Source of the DNA: Plakobranchus ocellatus
Taxonomy: Eukaryota; Mollusca; Gastropoda; Plakobranchidae
Reading direction: 5' to 3'
Length of the DNA: 21,664 nt
Assembly: GCA_019648995.1 (NCBI GenBank)
Contig: BLXT01006933.1
Coordinates: 137,427-159,090 of the forward strand
Positions 10,301-18,511 of the stretch are shown here, one piece after another. A program made the position numbers and the translations under genes. The stretch's first letter is position 1. Every line of letters starts with the position of its first letter. The notes below the pieces were generated by a model. That model was not told the origin of the DNA. It saw only the letters and a program-made list of their open reading frames with translations, and ran no database searches.

Positions 10301-11158
10301 TTTAAATGTTGTTGTCTTGAAGAAAAAAATGTCAAACAATAAAAATATATGCCCTAGGTGTAATGAAAAGGAGTGCCATAGCACATGGCATCTAATTTGT
10401 GTCATAACCATTCATATGGATCTGAATTCTTGACTCAATAAAGAGTCTTAATCATAGTTATAAAAGTGGTTAAAAGATTGCAGGTACATTGCATCCCCCT
10501 TCCACATGAATAAAAGTTTTTACTTTTAATGAGTAAAACTACATTATTAAAGTACTTTTAAAAAGTGAAACTAGAATGGGATACACCAAACTTCTTTTTT
10601 TTTTAAATTAAAACATGAGAAAATCCCAATTATTCACAAAAAAAATCTACTGATTTCATATCCCCCCTCCCCCTCCTCCCTAACAAAATTAAACAATTTT
10701 ATCCTTTTCAGTCCACCAAACCTACTTATTTCACACAGTATAAATTTTAGGAGAATATTATCAAAAATGTGTCATGACCCATTCATAATGTGAGATAAGA
10801 AGACTAGAGCATATGAAGATAATGGTACACAGTCATGAGGTCAAAGTCCTAGATACTACATTACAATCCTACAATAGTGACAAGTTTAAATTTATTTTAA
10901 TAGAGAGAGCAAGAGAAGTGAAAAAGAAAATAAGCATTAGAAATTAAGACTGCAATGCGTATTAAGAAAAAAAATGTTTTTTTTTAAAAAGGGGTGATTT
11001 TTTTTTAAAAGGATATTTGTGCAAAAATTCAATATTGTACTCACATTGACAACATTAAGTAGGTAGTAAGAGATATAGATCAATATGAAGAGGCCGCCTA
11101 ACATGACTGTCATGATATTCTCTTTCACAAATGAGGGAATGTATGAATACGCTTCCAT
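1191..11158 (-). CDS. ABHD3: ABHD3/ABHD1-type alpha/beta-hydrolase (phospholipase), 8 coding exons, 3' end off the window
   Basis: Seen: eight minus-strand exons (11045-11158, 8976-9139, 6640-6758, 5863-5969, 4998-5110, 3048-3221, 2536-2590, 1191-1356) all have GT-AG borders and matching phases, and give 337 residues. Order: hydrophobic helix about 16-36 (signal anchor); LPGLTG 128-133 (oxyanion strand); NNRG 158-161; TPRTYC 169-174; nucleophile elbow G-I-S-L-G with Ser203; FDERFTS 289-295; acidic motif DDPFSP 330-335. Known: vertebrate ABHD3 is a single-pass membrane phospholipase of about 400 residues that acts on medium-chain and oxidatively truncated phosphatidylcholines; ABHD1 is its close paralogue. 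Inferred: about 70 C-terminal residues, with the catalytic His of the GGHIGF motif, lie left of base 1. Some stretches (RTIRxFDER-like, LSAxDDPFSP) read closer to ABHD1, so this may be the common ancestor of both; the symbol is by family. All motifs visible here are intact. Confidence 0.93.
1357..2535 (-). other. Intron 7 of the ABHD3-like gene
   Basis: 1,179 bases, AT-rich, GT-AG. Short open frames on both strands carry no recognisable motif. No transposon ends or structured repeats seen. Confidence 0.8.
2536..2590 (-). CDS. ABHD3: ABHD3-like coding exon 7, a 55-base micro-exon
   Basis: Exon 6 ends in phase 2 and exon 8 starts in phase 0, so a linking exon of length 3n+1 is needed. The segment between CCATAG| and |GTAAAA fits exactly: 55 bases, one base completing Met264 and then 18 codons, [18 protein letters not shown]. 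This aligns with the vertebrate segment that reads H-R-x-M-x-x-K-x-V-D-M-D-H-V-M-K. The donor GTAAAA is weaker than the others. The call rests on phase and family alignment. Confidence 0.82.
2591..3047 (-). other. Intron 6 of the ABHD3-like gene
   Basis: 457 bases, GT-AG. Only AT-rich sequence with a 16-18 base T run near 2825-2842. Two facing short open frames here look like chance. Confidence 0.8.
3048..3221 (-). CDS. ABHD3: ABHD3-like coding exon 6
   Basis: Acceptor AACTAG|GATG, donor GAGAT|GTAAGT. Codes residues 207-263 with [31 protein letters not shown] and [11 protein letters not shown]. This is the helical region after the elbow. It matches the FSV-W-x-F and SLExPLN pattern of ABHD1/ABHD3. 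Confidence 0.93.
3222..4997 (-). other. Intron 5 of the ABHD3-like gene, carrying a MITE
   Basis: 1,776 bases, GT-AG. It holds the 354-base inverted-repeat element at 4038-4391, a short (CCA)n tract near 3784-3800, and a small direct repeat, tctgatgggataa, at about 4630 and 4678. Otherwise AT-rich with nothing recognisable. Confidence 0.8.
4038..4391. mobile_element. MITE (non-autonomous DNA transposon) with 29-base terminal inverted repeats
   Basis: Left end 4038-4066 (CACTCTAAGCGTAG...CACACTGGAGGC) and right end 4363-4391 are inverted copies that match at 26 of 29 bases. The 354-base element is GC-richer than its AT-rich intron and has subterminal motifs in inverted order (GCGAC, ACTTGTC near the left; GACAAGTTGCCGACTTGG near the right). 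No transposase frame. Weak pairing continues outside (TGATGA left, TCATCA right), so the true ends may lie a few bases further out; no clean target duplication was found. Superfamily not assigned. Confidence 0.8.
4998..5110 (-). CDS. ABHD3: ABHD3-like coding exon 5 (catalytic Ser)
   Basis: Acceptor ATCCAG|ACA, donor GGAGG|GTAAGA. Codes residues 169-205: [20 protein letters not shown] and then GIGISLGG. This is the nucleophile elbow; Ser203 in G-x-S-x-G is the predicted catalytic serine. Confidence 0.95.
5111..5862 (-). other. Intron 4 of the ABHD3-like gene
   Basis: 752 bases, GT-AG. AT-rich, with a (TA)n(TG)n microsatellite near its exon 4 end. Nothing else recognised. Confidence 0.8.
5765..5793. 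repeat. (TA)n(TG)n microsatellite
   Basis: A run of TA units passes directly into about eight TG units. It lies in intron 4, about 70 bases from the exon 4 donor. Confidence 0.9.
5863..5969 (-). CDS. ABHD3: ABHD3-like coding exon 4
   Basis: Acceptor TTCCTATAG|GC, donor AAG|GTAAAA. Codes residues 134-168: [13 protein letters not shown], then [11 protein letters not shown], the family's second strand and Asn-Asn-Arg-Gly turn, and ends GTPLK. A plus-strand open frame over this place is only its shadow. Confidence 0.95.
5970..6639 (-). other. Intron 3 of the ABHD3-like gene, with a short tandem repeat
   Basis: 670 bases, GT-AG. Around 6018-6090 a unit of about 37 bases (attaaccaataag, ttt, ccatgc, aagaggta) occurs twice in tandem with small gaps. 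The remainder is AT-rich with no gene. Confidence 0.75.
6640..6758 (-). CDS. ABHD3: ABHD3-like coding exon 3 (oxyanion strand)
   Basis: Acceptor TGATCAG|A, donor ACAG|GTGGGA. It completes Gly93 and runs to the first base of Gly133. It shows [16 protein letters not shown] and [12 protein letters not shown], the first core beta strands and the oxyanion-hole segment of the family. Confidence 0.95.
6759..8975 (-). other. Intron 2 of the ABHD3-like gene
   Basis: 2,217 bases, GT-AG, the largest intron. Mostly AT-rich. At about 8500-8700 base composition is more even, an 87-codon open frame runs on the plus strand, and TTCCGGATTTTCCGGAA occurs near 8660-8678. This patch may be an old dispersed repeat. 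No known motif in the frame. Confidence 0.75.
8976..9139 (-). CDS. ABHD3: ABHD3-like coding exon 2
   Basis: Codes residues 39-92 plus two bases of Gly93. Acceptor TTTGCAG|AAG, donor ACTGG|GTAAGC. The conserved lid and N-terminal region is clear: [29 protein letters not shown] and [12 protein letters not shown], which match the family pattern of a His-Cys-Pro, then a Trp-rich PTxWxxEGR-QT segment. Confidence 0.93.
9140..11044 (-). other. Intron 1 of the ABHD3-like gene, containing an assembly gap
   Basis: 1,905 bases including the run of N. AT-rich with many A and T runs. A pyrimidine tract at 10662-10680 reads GGGAGGAGGGGGAGGGGGG on the transcribed strand. No other gene or element seen. Confidence 0.75.
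10042..10212. other. Assembly gap (171 N)
   Basis: An unbroken run of N within intron 1. Open frames that appear to cross it on either strand are artefacts. The odd length suggests an estimated rather than a fixed-size gap. Confidence 0.99.
11045..11158 (-). CDS. ABHD3: ABHD3-like coding exon 1 (start Met, membrane anchor)
   Basis: Codes residues 1-38: a short polar head ([14 protein letters not shown]), then a strongly hydrophobic run [19 protein letters not shown], as expected of the N-terminal anchor. The ATG at 11158 is preceded three codons earlier by an in-frame TGA and has a good start context (A at -3, G at +4). The donor is AAT|GTGAGT, phase 0, and joins directly to KPVIACGD of exon 2. 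Vertebrate ABHD3 likewise has its helix just before a KP-x-x-x-x-G motif. Confidence 0.85.
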
Positions 11159-11197
11159 TCTTGATCAAGCAACAGCAGCACAGCACTAAGAAAGATC

Positions 11198-11209
11198 CCT
11201 TTATTTATA
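11198..11209 (-). promoter_or_regulatory. Possible TATA box (TATAAATAAAGG) of the ABHD3-like gene
   Basis: On the minus strand TATAAATAAAGG lies 40-51 bases upstream of the exon 1 ATG. Transcription starting about 30 bases downstream would leave a 5' leader of only some 10-20 bases. An alternative is that the following TTTCTTAG at about 11188-11195 is a splice acceptor and the true promoter lies further right. The sequence alone does not decide. Confidence 0.25.
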
Positions 11210-12186
11210 CAAAAGCTTACAATATACTTTAAAATCCACACACAGTGCTTCAACTTGACGGTGACTATATCACCTGTGACCTGAAACCACTGTTCCCTGT
11301 TGAATAAAGTGGAAAAGTGATACAACATTTGATAACATATTTGACTGAAGTTCAAAAGTCACGCCACAAAACAGGTCATAGCAGAAGATGATAAGCAAGA
11401 GCAAAGAGTAAGCACACCTTAGCCAAAATTTCCCTATATCACATTCATATTTTTATGTTTTATTTTGTTTCTTTTTAGTTTGTTATAACTTCTCAGCCTA
11501 AGCTGTTATTTCTTTGTTTATCTTTATGAAAAACGGATTTAAAAGTAAATTTTTACAACAACCCAAGGTCAAAAAGGTGCTTTGCATTATACATGAATCT
11601 ACAGTGTTCTCTTCTTTTAAAATTTATTTAATAACACAATTTTCAATCAATGTTTTGATAATGCCAAGTCGACAGCTCTTGAAATCAAATAAAAATCATT
11701 CTTTCTATTTCAAAAAAAAAAAAAATTGATAAAATTCCTCATCAAAATATGGGATATGCTGAACCATTATTCAGTTATCATGATTTAAATTTTTTCTCTC
11801 TTATTTTGGGAACTAAACTGTTAAAATCTATGATCTAACGTCAATGATTTTAGAAAGTCAGTTTTCTTTCCTCTTGGACCCAAAAATAAAGCACAAGCAA
11901 GGCTACCATCAAAGGCAATCATGTTTCACACAAAAACATCATTAAAAGAAAGCAAACTTTTCAAAATATACCAGGGCAATTAAATAAAGTATTAGTCGCA
12001 CATATTTTCAGATAGGGAAATAGCTATAGATAGATTATTTTAGAAGAATAGTTCAATCAAAGTAAAGTAATTTGGAGCTTTCCAAAACAGAGATCAAATT
12101 TTGACAAATACACTAGTTCTTCATTTCAAAATTTTATCTGGAAAAAAAACAACAAAGAAACAAATAAAACTTTACGTAACAATAAG
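11210..12186. other. Upstream flank of the ABHD3-like gene; no gene seen
   Basis: AT-rich DNA upstream of exon 1. It may hold promoter or 5' untranslated sequence. Short open frames on both strands lack any family motif. Confidence 0.5.
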
Positions 12187-12488
12187 TTATAGTATAGCTT
12201 AATTCTACCACAACATTGAAAGGCTTTTAAATCTAAAGGACAAACAGCTTTTAGCTTAAATATTTTAGAAACAAAAAAACACCCATTTTCTATAAAAATC
12301 AACAATTTAAACATGTGGAGTGATTGCTTTCGCTGAATTATAGTATAGCTTAATTCTACCACAACATTGAAAGGCTTTTAAATCTAAAGGACAAACAGCT
12401 TTTAGCTTAAATATTTTAGAAACAAAAAAACACCCATTTTCTATAAAAATCAACAATTTAAACATGTGGAGTGATTGCTTTCGCTGAA
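12187..12488. repeat. Exact tandem duplication, two 151-base copies
   Basis: Copy 1 12187-12337 and copy 2 12338-12488 read identically throughout by eye, and two further bases are shared at the junction. The unit begins ttatagtatagcttaattct and ends gattgctttcgctgaa. It has no open frame of note and no transposon ends. Either a very recent duplication or an assembly artefact. Confidence 0.95.
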
Positions 12489-14860
12489 TTTATAGTTTGA
12501 AATTGTAATTGGACGTGTCTGTTGCATATTGAACAGACATCGAAAGGAAATGGAGCTCACAGCCTTTTCATACAGATCATATTTGAATTTTTGTGCACAT
12601 AGTCTGTTACTTCAATGTGATTTCAAGCTTTTGAACAGTTTAGCTTTAATTTTTAAAACCCATTTATATAACTGGTGCACATCCAAAACAAGAGTAGATA
12701 TTCAGTGAAACACATTTAAACCAAAATCCTTGAGAGTGCATTAAATAAGATTAATAAAGTGGATAACAAGCTCCCAAATTAATAAGTTAAACCAACCCCG
12801 TCCATTGTTACATCAAGGTGTGACATGCACACGCCCAAGCACGCATCTTTCTCTCTTTTTTTTTATCCACTTCACTATCTCCCCTTTCAGTTACAAGGTT
12901 CTTATCATTGCTGTTATCGAGAATAATAGAGCTTTCACAATTTCATCATCACCTAAGTAAGTTTCCTGGTCCCGAGGTGAGGTGCTCCACTTTTAAAATA
13001 CAATCATTGCCTAAGTTTTCTGGCACTGAAGTCCTCAACATGAGAGATGGCTTTATTACTTGCGGAGAGGGCTTTGTACTTAAGGAATCTAGACCTGTCT
13101 GGAAGTGGCTGGCACATTCCTGCTGCATAACTGAGAGGTGGAAGAAAAGGCAAGGGTGGGTGTGTGCAGTGGACCAAGACCTAGCCAGACCTACCTGGCC
13201 TGCTGTAGTGTGACTTACCAATAACAGTATTGGGTTTGCATGGAGTAATGCAAGAAAGAGAGGCAAGGGCAACATGTGTCAAAATAATGATACTTTGTTG
13301 TGTTTCAGTCAGGCAGTGACTGGGCTCTGTTGGTTGTTTTTATTTTGCTGTAGCAATAGTAAGGCAGCTGAAACTTTCAGTTTTCTGCGTGTTTAACAAG
13401 AAAGAATAAGAGGAAAAACAGAAAGCTCTTCAATTTCTTCTTGGTTTAGAAGTTTTTTTCAGTTTAGCCATTTTCAGTTTAGGTGTGGTCTACTGTAGAC
13501 CATAAATGAAAAAGTGTTACGCTTCCACATTTTCAGCTTCAAAATATATTGGCTGCTTTATAGGATATGGTTTATAATGGTCCCAACCAACTCATGTTAC
13601 ACACTTCATCATGTTAATACAGCCATGTTAGGAGTGCCCAAACCTTAGTTCCTCTCTGCCCAAATCTTTTAATCATCAGATTTGTAAATACTCCTCCTCA
13701 ACATTAAAACGGATTGGCAGGTATAATAAATTTGAAGAGATCTGTAGTCACTGGACATCATTGTCCAGTCAAATCTATCAAGACAAAACGAGGCTCAAAC
13801 TTACATGATTATCTGAAATAATCTTATATCTAAGCCTGGACTAGATTTCTGAACCAGACTCTGTGCAAATTTAGATCAAATAATTATTGAAAGAAAGGCA
13901 CATATTTCCACCATAATGTGAAGGAAAAAGAACGCTTAAGCAACGTTTTTTCCAATTTGCACGAAACAAATTAAATTTTCTTATTTTGGGGTCTTTCCTT
14001 TTAAAGAAAAACATAGCAAAAAAAAAAAAAATGTAAGTGAACTGGGCAAATCAAAATGGTACCTTTTGTATAAAGTCCAGCTTAATAAAGGCTTGAATTT
14101 TAAAAGTAGAATTTGGAAGAGCCCTCTGATGCATCTGCGAGTCAGATGCTAACTGCAGGTTGCCCCAGATTAATGGACTTTTTTATGCTGAAACGAGACA
14201 TTTCAAAATGCTAAGGCAAACAAATTGTCAGATGAGGCAAATGTTGCAGCCAAAGATCTAAGCTATATGTTGATCCTACTAAAACTGTATACTGAATGTC
14301 TGATTTATATACCTTTGAATAGTTTTCTTTTTTTTTTTTTTTAATGAGGAATAGAAGTCTGGGGATGAGATAAAAAAATACCAACCGAAAAAAACCCAAA
14401 TTACTCCCTTATCTTAAAACTTTAAAAAAAAATCCCTGTCAACATTAAAAATTGTTTTTTTACATGGATACAAGCAAACAATGTGAAATGAGATAAACTT
14501 AGATGATTATTTATATCTAGAATTATGATGATTGACATGTAAAAAAAGTTATTGGATTCTGACTTTGATGTTACGATAATAGATCTAGTCTAGATCTAGA
14601 TCTAGCGATGTCTAATATAGTGACTCAACCTTCTCAGAAATTTCCTGTAGATAGAATATCTTACTTTAAAAAATTGTTTATGCTCAAATATATGCAAAGT
14701 TGGAAATGGCCAAGCATAAAAAAGACTGAAATTTTACTGCAATAGGCAGAATCACAGTACATTTTAAAAGTTTTTTGTTTTTTTTTATAATACATCAAAG
14801 GGATTTTTTAAAAAGTGGAAACCATTTTTTGACGAGTGGACAGCAAGGTCACAATGAGCA
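12489..14860. other. Intergenic stretch without a recognisable gene
   Basis: Mostly AT-rich. Hairpins: TGTCTGTT/AACAGACA (stem 8, loop 8) at 12516-12539, and ACTGGAC/GTCCAGT (stem 7, loop 6) at 13750-13769. A more GC-balanced patch at about 12930-13280 holds overlapping open frames of 101 codons (plus) and 108 codons (minus) with no motif I recognise. A short TAGATC tract lies at 14581-14604. Confidence 0.6.
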
Positions 14861-15105
14861 AATATCAACCTTTAGGCAAATGATTCACAGCCCTGGTGCG
14901 CTCTTGTCTGTTGTTGATCAAGCCATTTTTTATTGCTATACATTCACGGCCTAGGGAGATCTTGTGAAATATGGTTTCATTGCATGCAGCTGCAGTGTTT
15001 ACCATGCCCTGCCTAGTGTGTGTATTGAGGAAATATCTATAGTTTAATCTATAATTGTACAGTAGCAATTCGACCACCTGCCTTTCTAAATAATTAATAA
15101 TAGTC

Positions 15106-15410
15106 ATGGTCAAATATTGTGCTGCTTTTGGATGCAGTAACTCCCAAGCAGATTTTTAAAAAATAAATAAAATAAGCTTTCACTGCTTTCCGTTCAAACC
15201 AAAGAATAAACCCGACCTTGTCAAGGAATGGTGTATTAAGCTCAGAGGTGCCCACTATATGTCCATTACTCTGTTGTATGTTCAGCAGAGCACTTTGGTG
15301 AAAGCCGCTTTACCTATCAAAACTTCACAAATAAAAAACAAAGTGAACTACCCTGAACACTCTAAAAAAATAATTCCAGTCCTTGTTTTCCCAAACACAA
15401 AGGAAAAGGT
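15106..15410 (+). pseudogene. Broken THAP zinc-finger domain (host THAP pseudogene or THAP-type DNA transposon relic)
   Basis: From the ATG at 15106: MVKYCAAFGCSNSQADF, a typical THAP start with the C-x4-C pair. An in-frame TAA follows, then ISFHCFPFKPKNK and LVKEWCIKLR, the F-H-x-F-P block and invariant Trp. In another frame at about 15269-15300 comes CSAEHFGESRFT, the C-x-x-H-F block with one extra residue, and at about 15372 IPVLVFPN, close to the closing P-x-[IV]-F of the domain. The block order and spacing are those of a single C2CH THAP domain (about 90 residues). The stop and at least one frame change show that it is not functional. THAP domains occur in host regulators and in P and Kolobok transposases; no terminal repeats or downstream transposase were seen, so the source is open. 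Confidence 0.7.
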
Positions 15411-16922
15411 ATCCACAAGATTCAGGTGTGGACACTACTTACTTAAGGAGACTCATGCTTCTAGATCTAACATTATCAGCTTGTGAGTATGAGTATGCCA
15501 GTGTTGTCGTTTTTATTCTGCTTTCACAAGTTACTGACAAAATGAGGAGGTTGTAAGCCAAGTTATAATGCAAATTGTGCTACTTTAACACAATATGTAA
15601 AAATATGATGTCAATGATCTCATCATTTCGTTGGTACTTGATGAAGGTAGTTCTAGAAGCAAAGGACCCCCTTTGTTAAAGTAAGTAGTGCCAATTATCT
15701 TATGCTAATCTCTTTTTTTTTCTTGTTCCTTTCCTTAAAAGTTGTGTCCGTTTTTAGTAGTCAATGCTAAAATTGTCCATATTTCCGTATTAACTCAATC
15801 TATCTGTAGGTCTATCCGTCTTGACACACAGTCACACGATCAATCTTTCTTACTAAGCTCTCTCTCTCTCTCTCTTTCTTTAAAAAATAAAGCGTTCGGA
15901 AAAATAAGGTCGGACTCTTTTTATCTGAGCATTCGGGAAAATAAGGTCGGTCAATAAAATATGCCATACATCATCTGCGGCAAATTCAATATTTAGATTT
16001 TGAGCCTAGATTTTACTTCACTATAAAATTACAAATTAAAAGATTTTGCTATTGGCAATCCCTGTGATTTCTCCATTACACATTAAACTGTGCACAAATA
16101 CCATAGGCCTAAAATTATGCACATCTAGATCTATTCTACATCAAAATTATGCAGACATGAGCCGGAGACCTAAATCTTGGTTTACTTTAAATAATGGTTT
16201 CATAAATTACGAAGATGGTGTGTCGCGTGTCCTAAACAACTGGTTGCCCCTCTCTCTGAATGTTTGCCATTGCCAATGTGTTTGATTTTCCATGTTGTAA
16301 TCTGACTAATAGTTACACTACTATTTGAAACTTACAACCTATCTTTTCAAGGCTTCCAAATAAGCACACAAGAAAATATATATAATATATGCTTATCTTT
16401 GATTAGAGTGAGATAATTTTTTGCTTGTATTTCCAATTTTTTTATAAATTGAAGAATGTCATGGTCAATTTTTACTATCATACTAATTTTCTAAAGAAAT
16501 GAAGACATGGCACGCTGGGTTAAGCCCTTTTAACAAAAGAATTGATTGAGTAAATTACCTGAGCTTTAAAACCTTATTTTTTTTGCACCAAATGAAGTGC
16601 CAGATTTGTCTATGTAATAAGCATCATTTCAAAACCCAAAGTGATTGTGGTGTTTAAGTAATAAAAATGGTAAATTTTTACTATCATATTAACTTTCTGA
16701 CGAAATGAAGGGTTAGCCTCTTTAAGAAAAGAGCAACTTATAGAAAATAACTAAATATTTATAGTCAGGTCTAGCTGTGAGTTCAAATAAATATTCAATA
16801 ATATAATATAGAAAGGAAAGTCGCAAAGAAAGTTTCACACACAAAAGCCATTTGATAATGCAAACAAAAATTAAATTTAAAAAAGTGTCACCCAAAATTC
16901 GAACTCCAATAAACCTGTTACA
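15411..16922. other. Intergenic stretch with short repeats, no gene
   Basis: Contains a (CT)n microsatellite at 15857-15878, a 23-base direct repeat (agcgttcggaaaaataaggt type) at 15891-15913 and 15928-15950, and a longer diverged direct repeat of 206-base period from 16461 (listed separately). No coding region recognised. Confidence 0.6.
16461..16745. repeat. Diverged direct repeat, period 206 bases
   Basis: 16461-16504 (atggtcaatttttactatca...gaaatgaag) recurs at 16667-16710 with about five differences in 44 bases. Weaker likeness continues afterwards (gggttaagcccttttaacaaaag against gggttagcctctttaagaaaag). Most likely an old tandem duplication. Confidence 0.7.
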
Positions 16923-16948
16923 GGGTATTTTTTTTTCTTACAATCCCT

Positions 16949-17061
16949 AGGAAACCCTTGGAATCCCTTGAAAGCTTTTTGGTGGAATCACTAGGAAACC
17001 CTTGGAATCCCTTGAAAGCTTTTTGGTGGAATCATTAGAAAATCCTTGGAATCCCTCAGAA
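16949..17061. repeat. 44-base tandem repeat, 2.5 copies, in the fold-back left arm
   Basis: Unit aggaaacccttggaatccct, then tgaaagctttttggtggaatcact: copies 16949-16992 and 16993-17036 are nearly identical and a partial copy follows. The inverted counterpart in the right arm (about 18018-18088 and 18272-18300) is more diverged. Subterminal tandem repeats are usual in fold-back elements. Confidence 0.85.
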
Positions 17062-18087
17062 GCTTTGAAAAACACTTACTAAATCATCAATTTTAGTCTC
17101 AGAAGGCAAAATAACACCAGCCTAATTTGTTCTTTACTAACAATACAGAAGGCAGCCTATTCCAAAATGGTGTGTTGTGTAGTGGTGGGCATATTTTTTT
17201 TTACTGCTCCATTTCATGTAATTTTTTTAACTTTATACTGCTGCTGCTGCTATTACTACTACAACCTCGACTGCTAGCAGCAGCAGTAAGTAGCTGTAGC
17301 AGTAGTAGTAGTAGCACCAGCAGTGGCAGAAGTAGTAGTATTAGTACAGACTTGCCGACCCTTGTAATCAGTTTTGCTTATTACGACGGCCAGAAAAGAC
17401 CTAACCTTTTTTCAGTTCTGACTTTCTTTCCTCACATGCAATATGAATAAGTGTATACAAGCTTTAATCAAAAGTACAATAGATAAATCATGCTCTTTTG
17501 CTTAATATTATATATAGTAAAACAAACATTTTGTTAGCCTAGTTTCATGAGCACGCTGACCAGTGATGTAGTAGTCATACTTTTGTTAGAAATCAAACCA
17601 ATTGCTCCTTTCCTTGAACAAAGAAAGGGTCGATCTAGCCGAGTCGTCATCATGGGAAAAAGACCCTGCTCGGCAAATCATGGAATCATGCAAATCATTT
17701 TTTGATGCATATTTGCGTATTTTTTCAAGTTATTCCTTCTCAAATATCCAATTGCGTAGAAGTTGGCAAGTCTGGTAGTAGCAGCAGCAGCAGCATTATG
17801 GTAGCAGTAGCAGTAGGAGTAATAGCAGCAGTAGCAATAAAAAGTACAAAATTACATGAAATGGAGCCATAAAATGAATATGCCCAACACTACACAACAC
17901 GCCCATTTGGAATACTTATCTTCAGTATTATTGGTAGAGAATCACTCAAGCTTATGTTATTTTGCCTTCTGAGACTAAAATTGATGATTTGTTGAGCATT
18001 TTTCAAAGTCTACCAAAAGGCTTTCTGGGATTCCAAGGGCTGCCTAGTGAAAGGGCTCTCGGGTGATTCCTAGGGATTCCAAGCGCT

Positions 18088-18095
18088 TCCTAATG
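18088..18095. repeat. Left target-site duplication of the nested MITE (TCCTAATG)
   Basis: Matches 18272-18279 exactly and abuts the left inverted repeat. Confidence 0.88.
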
Positions 18096-18271
18096 GGGAT
18101 AATCCTGGCGTTGGCCCGCGATTCAGTATCGATACTAAAATGTAGTATTACTATAACTCAGCTACAGTGAAGACGACCCAGTACGATTACTAGATCTACT
18201 GACCTAATACTAGGTAAGAGAGTCAGCAGGTGTCGATTATCTTAGTAGCGGGCCAACGCCAGGATTATGCC
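18096..18271. mobile_element. 176-base MITE (hAT- or Merlin-like) nested in the fold-back element
   Basis: Ends are inverted repeats of 24 bases with one mismatch: GGGATAATCCTGGCGTTGGC on the left, and the inverse of GGCATAATCC... on the right. The 8-base target duplication TCCTAATG is perfect (18088-18095 and 18272-18279). Removing element and one duplication restores a unit that fits the host array (tcctaatgattcc), so this insertion is younger than the fold-back element. No coding capacity. Eight-base duplications fit hAT, Merlin or P; GG-type ends lean slightly to Merlin. The superfamily is not settled. Confidence 0.88.
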
Positions 18272-18279
18272 TCCTAATG
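18272..18279. repeat. Right target-site duplication of the nested MITE (TCCTAATG)
   Basis: Exact copy of 18088-18095, directly after the right inverted repeat. Confidence 0.88.
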
Positions 18280-18511
18280 ATTCCCAGAGATTCCAAAGAA
18301 TTTCAAGAAAAATAAACACCTGTGTTACATGCCAACCATTCTAAAAAGGCCTCTAAACCACCGTATGGCTACACCTGTATTTGGTGTATAGTTTTGTTAC
18401 AATGCTCAATCAAGACAACCTCTATTGGCAATAGATATGAGTCTTTCTCCACGAGAATATCTATGGAGTTGGAATTACAGGTCAAAAATTGATTTTAACA
18501 GAATAACCAAT

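Larger units (their letters stand above)
16923..18322. mobile_element. Fold-back element with long inverted arms (possibly Mutator-like), about 1.4 kb
   Basis: The left arm (16923 to about 17360) and right arm (about 17762-18322) are inverted copies, roughly 80% alike by eye. Markers in both: aaatcatcaattttagtctc, cagaaggcaaaataaca, tgttgtgtagtg, gggcatatt, ctccatttcatgtaat, CTG/GTA-type trinucleotide runs and cagacttgcc. The arms start with GGGTATTT (left) and the inverse of AAATAAACACCTG (right). A direct TGTTACA flanks both sides (16916-16922 and 18323-18329), a candidate 7-8-base target duplication. The spacer of about 400 bases codes for nothing recognisable, so it is non-autonomous. Long arms and this duplication length suit fold-back or Mutator-like elements. 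Confidence 0.78.

Noticed and set aside
11125-11355. 76-codon minus-strand frame overlapping exon 1
   Set aside because: Different frame from the ABHD3 start, without motifs. The exon 1 frame joins exon 2 in phase and with family likeness.
12908-13275. Overlapping 101-codon (plus) and 108-codon (minus) open frames
   Set aside because: Both strands are open because the patch is GC-richer. No motif, no splice-linked neighbours and no protein family recognised.
14865-15113. 82-codon minus-strand frame just upstream of the THAP relic
   Set aside because: No motif, and on the opposite strand to the THAP pieces. Considered as a transposase fragment but nothing supports it.
17127-17450. 107-codon frame with poly-Leu and poly-Ser
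   Set aside because: Produced by the trinucleotide runs of the fold-back arm.
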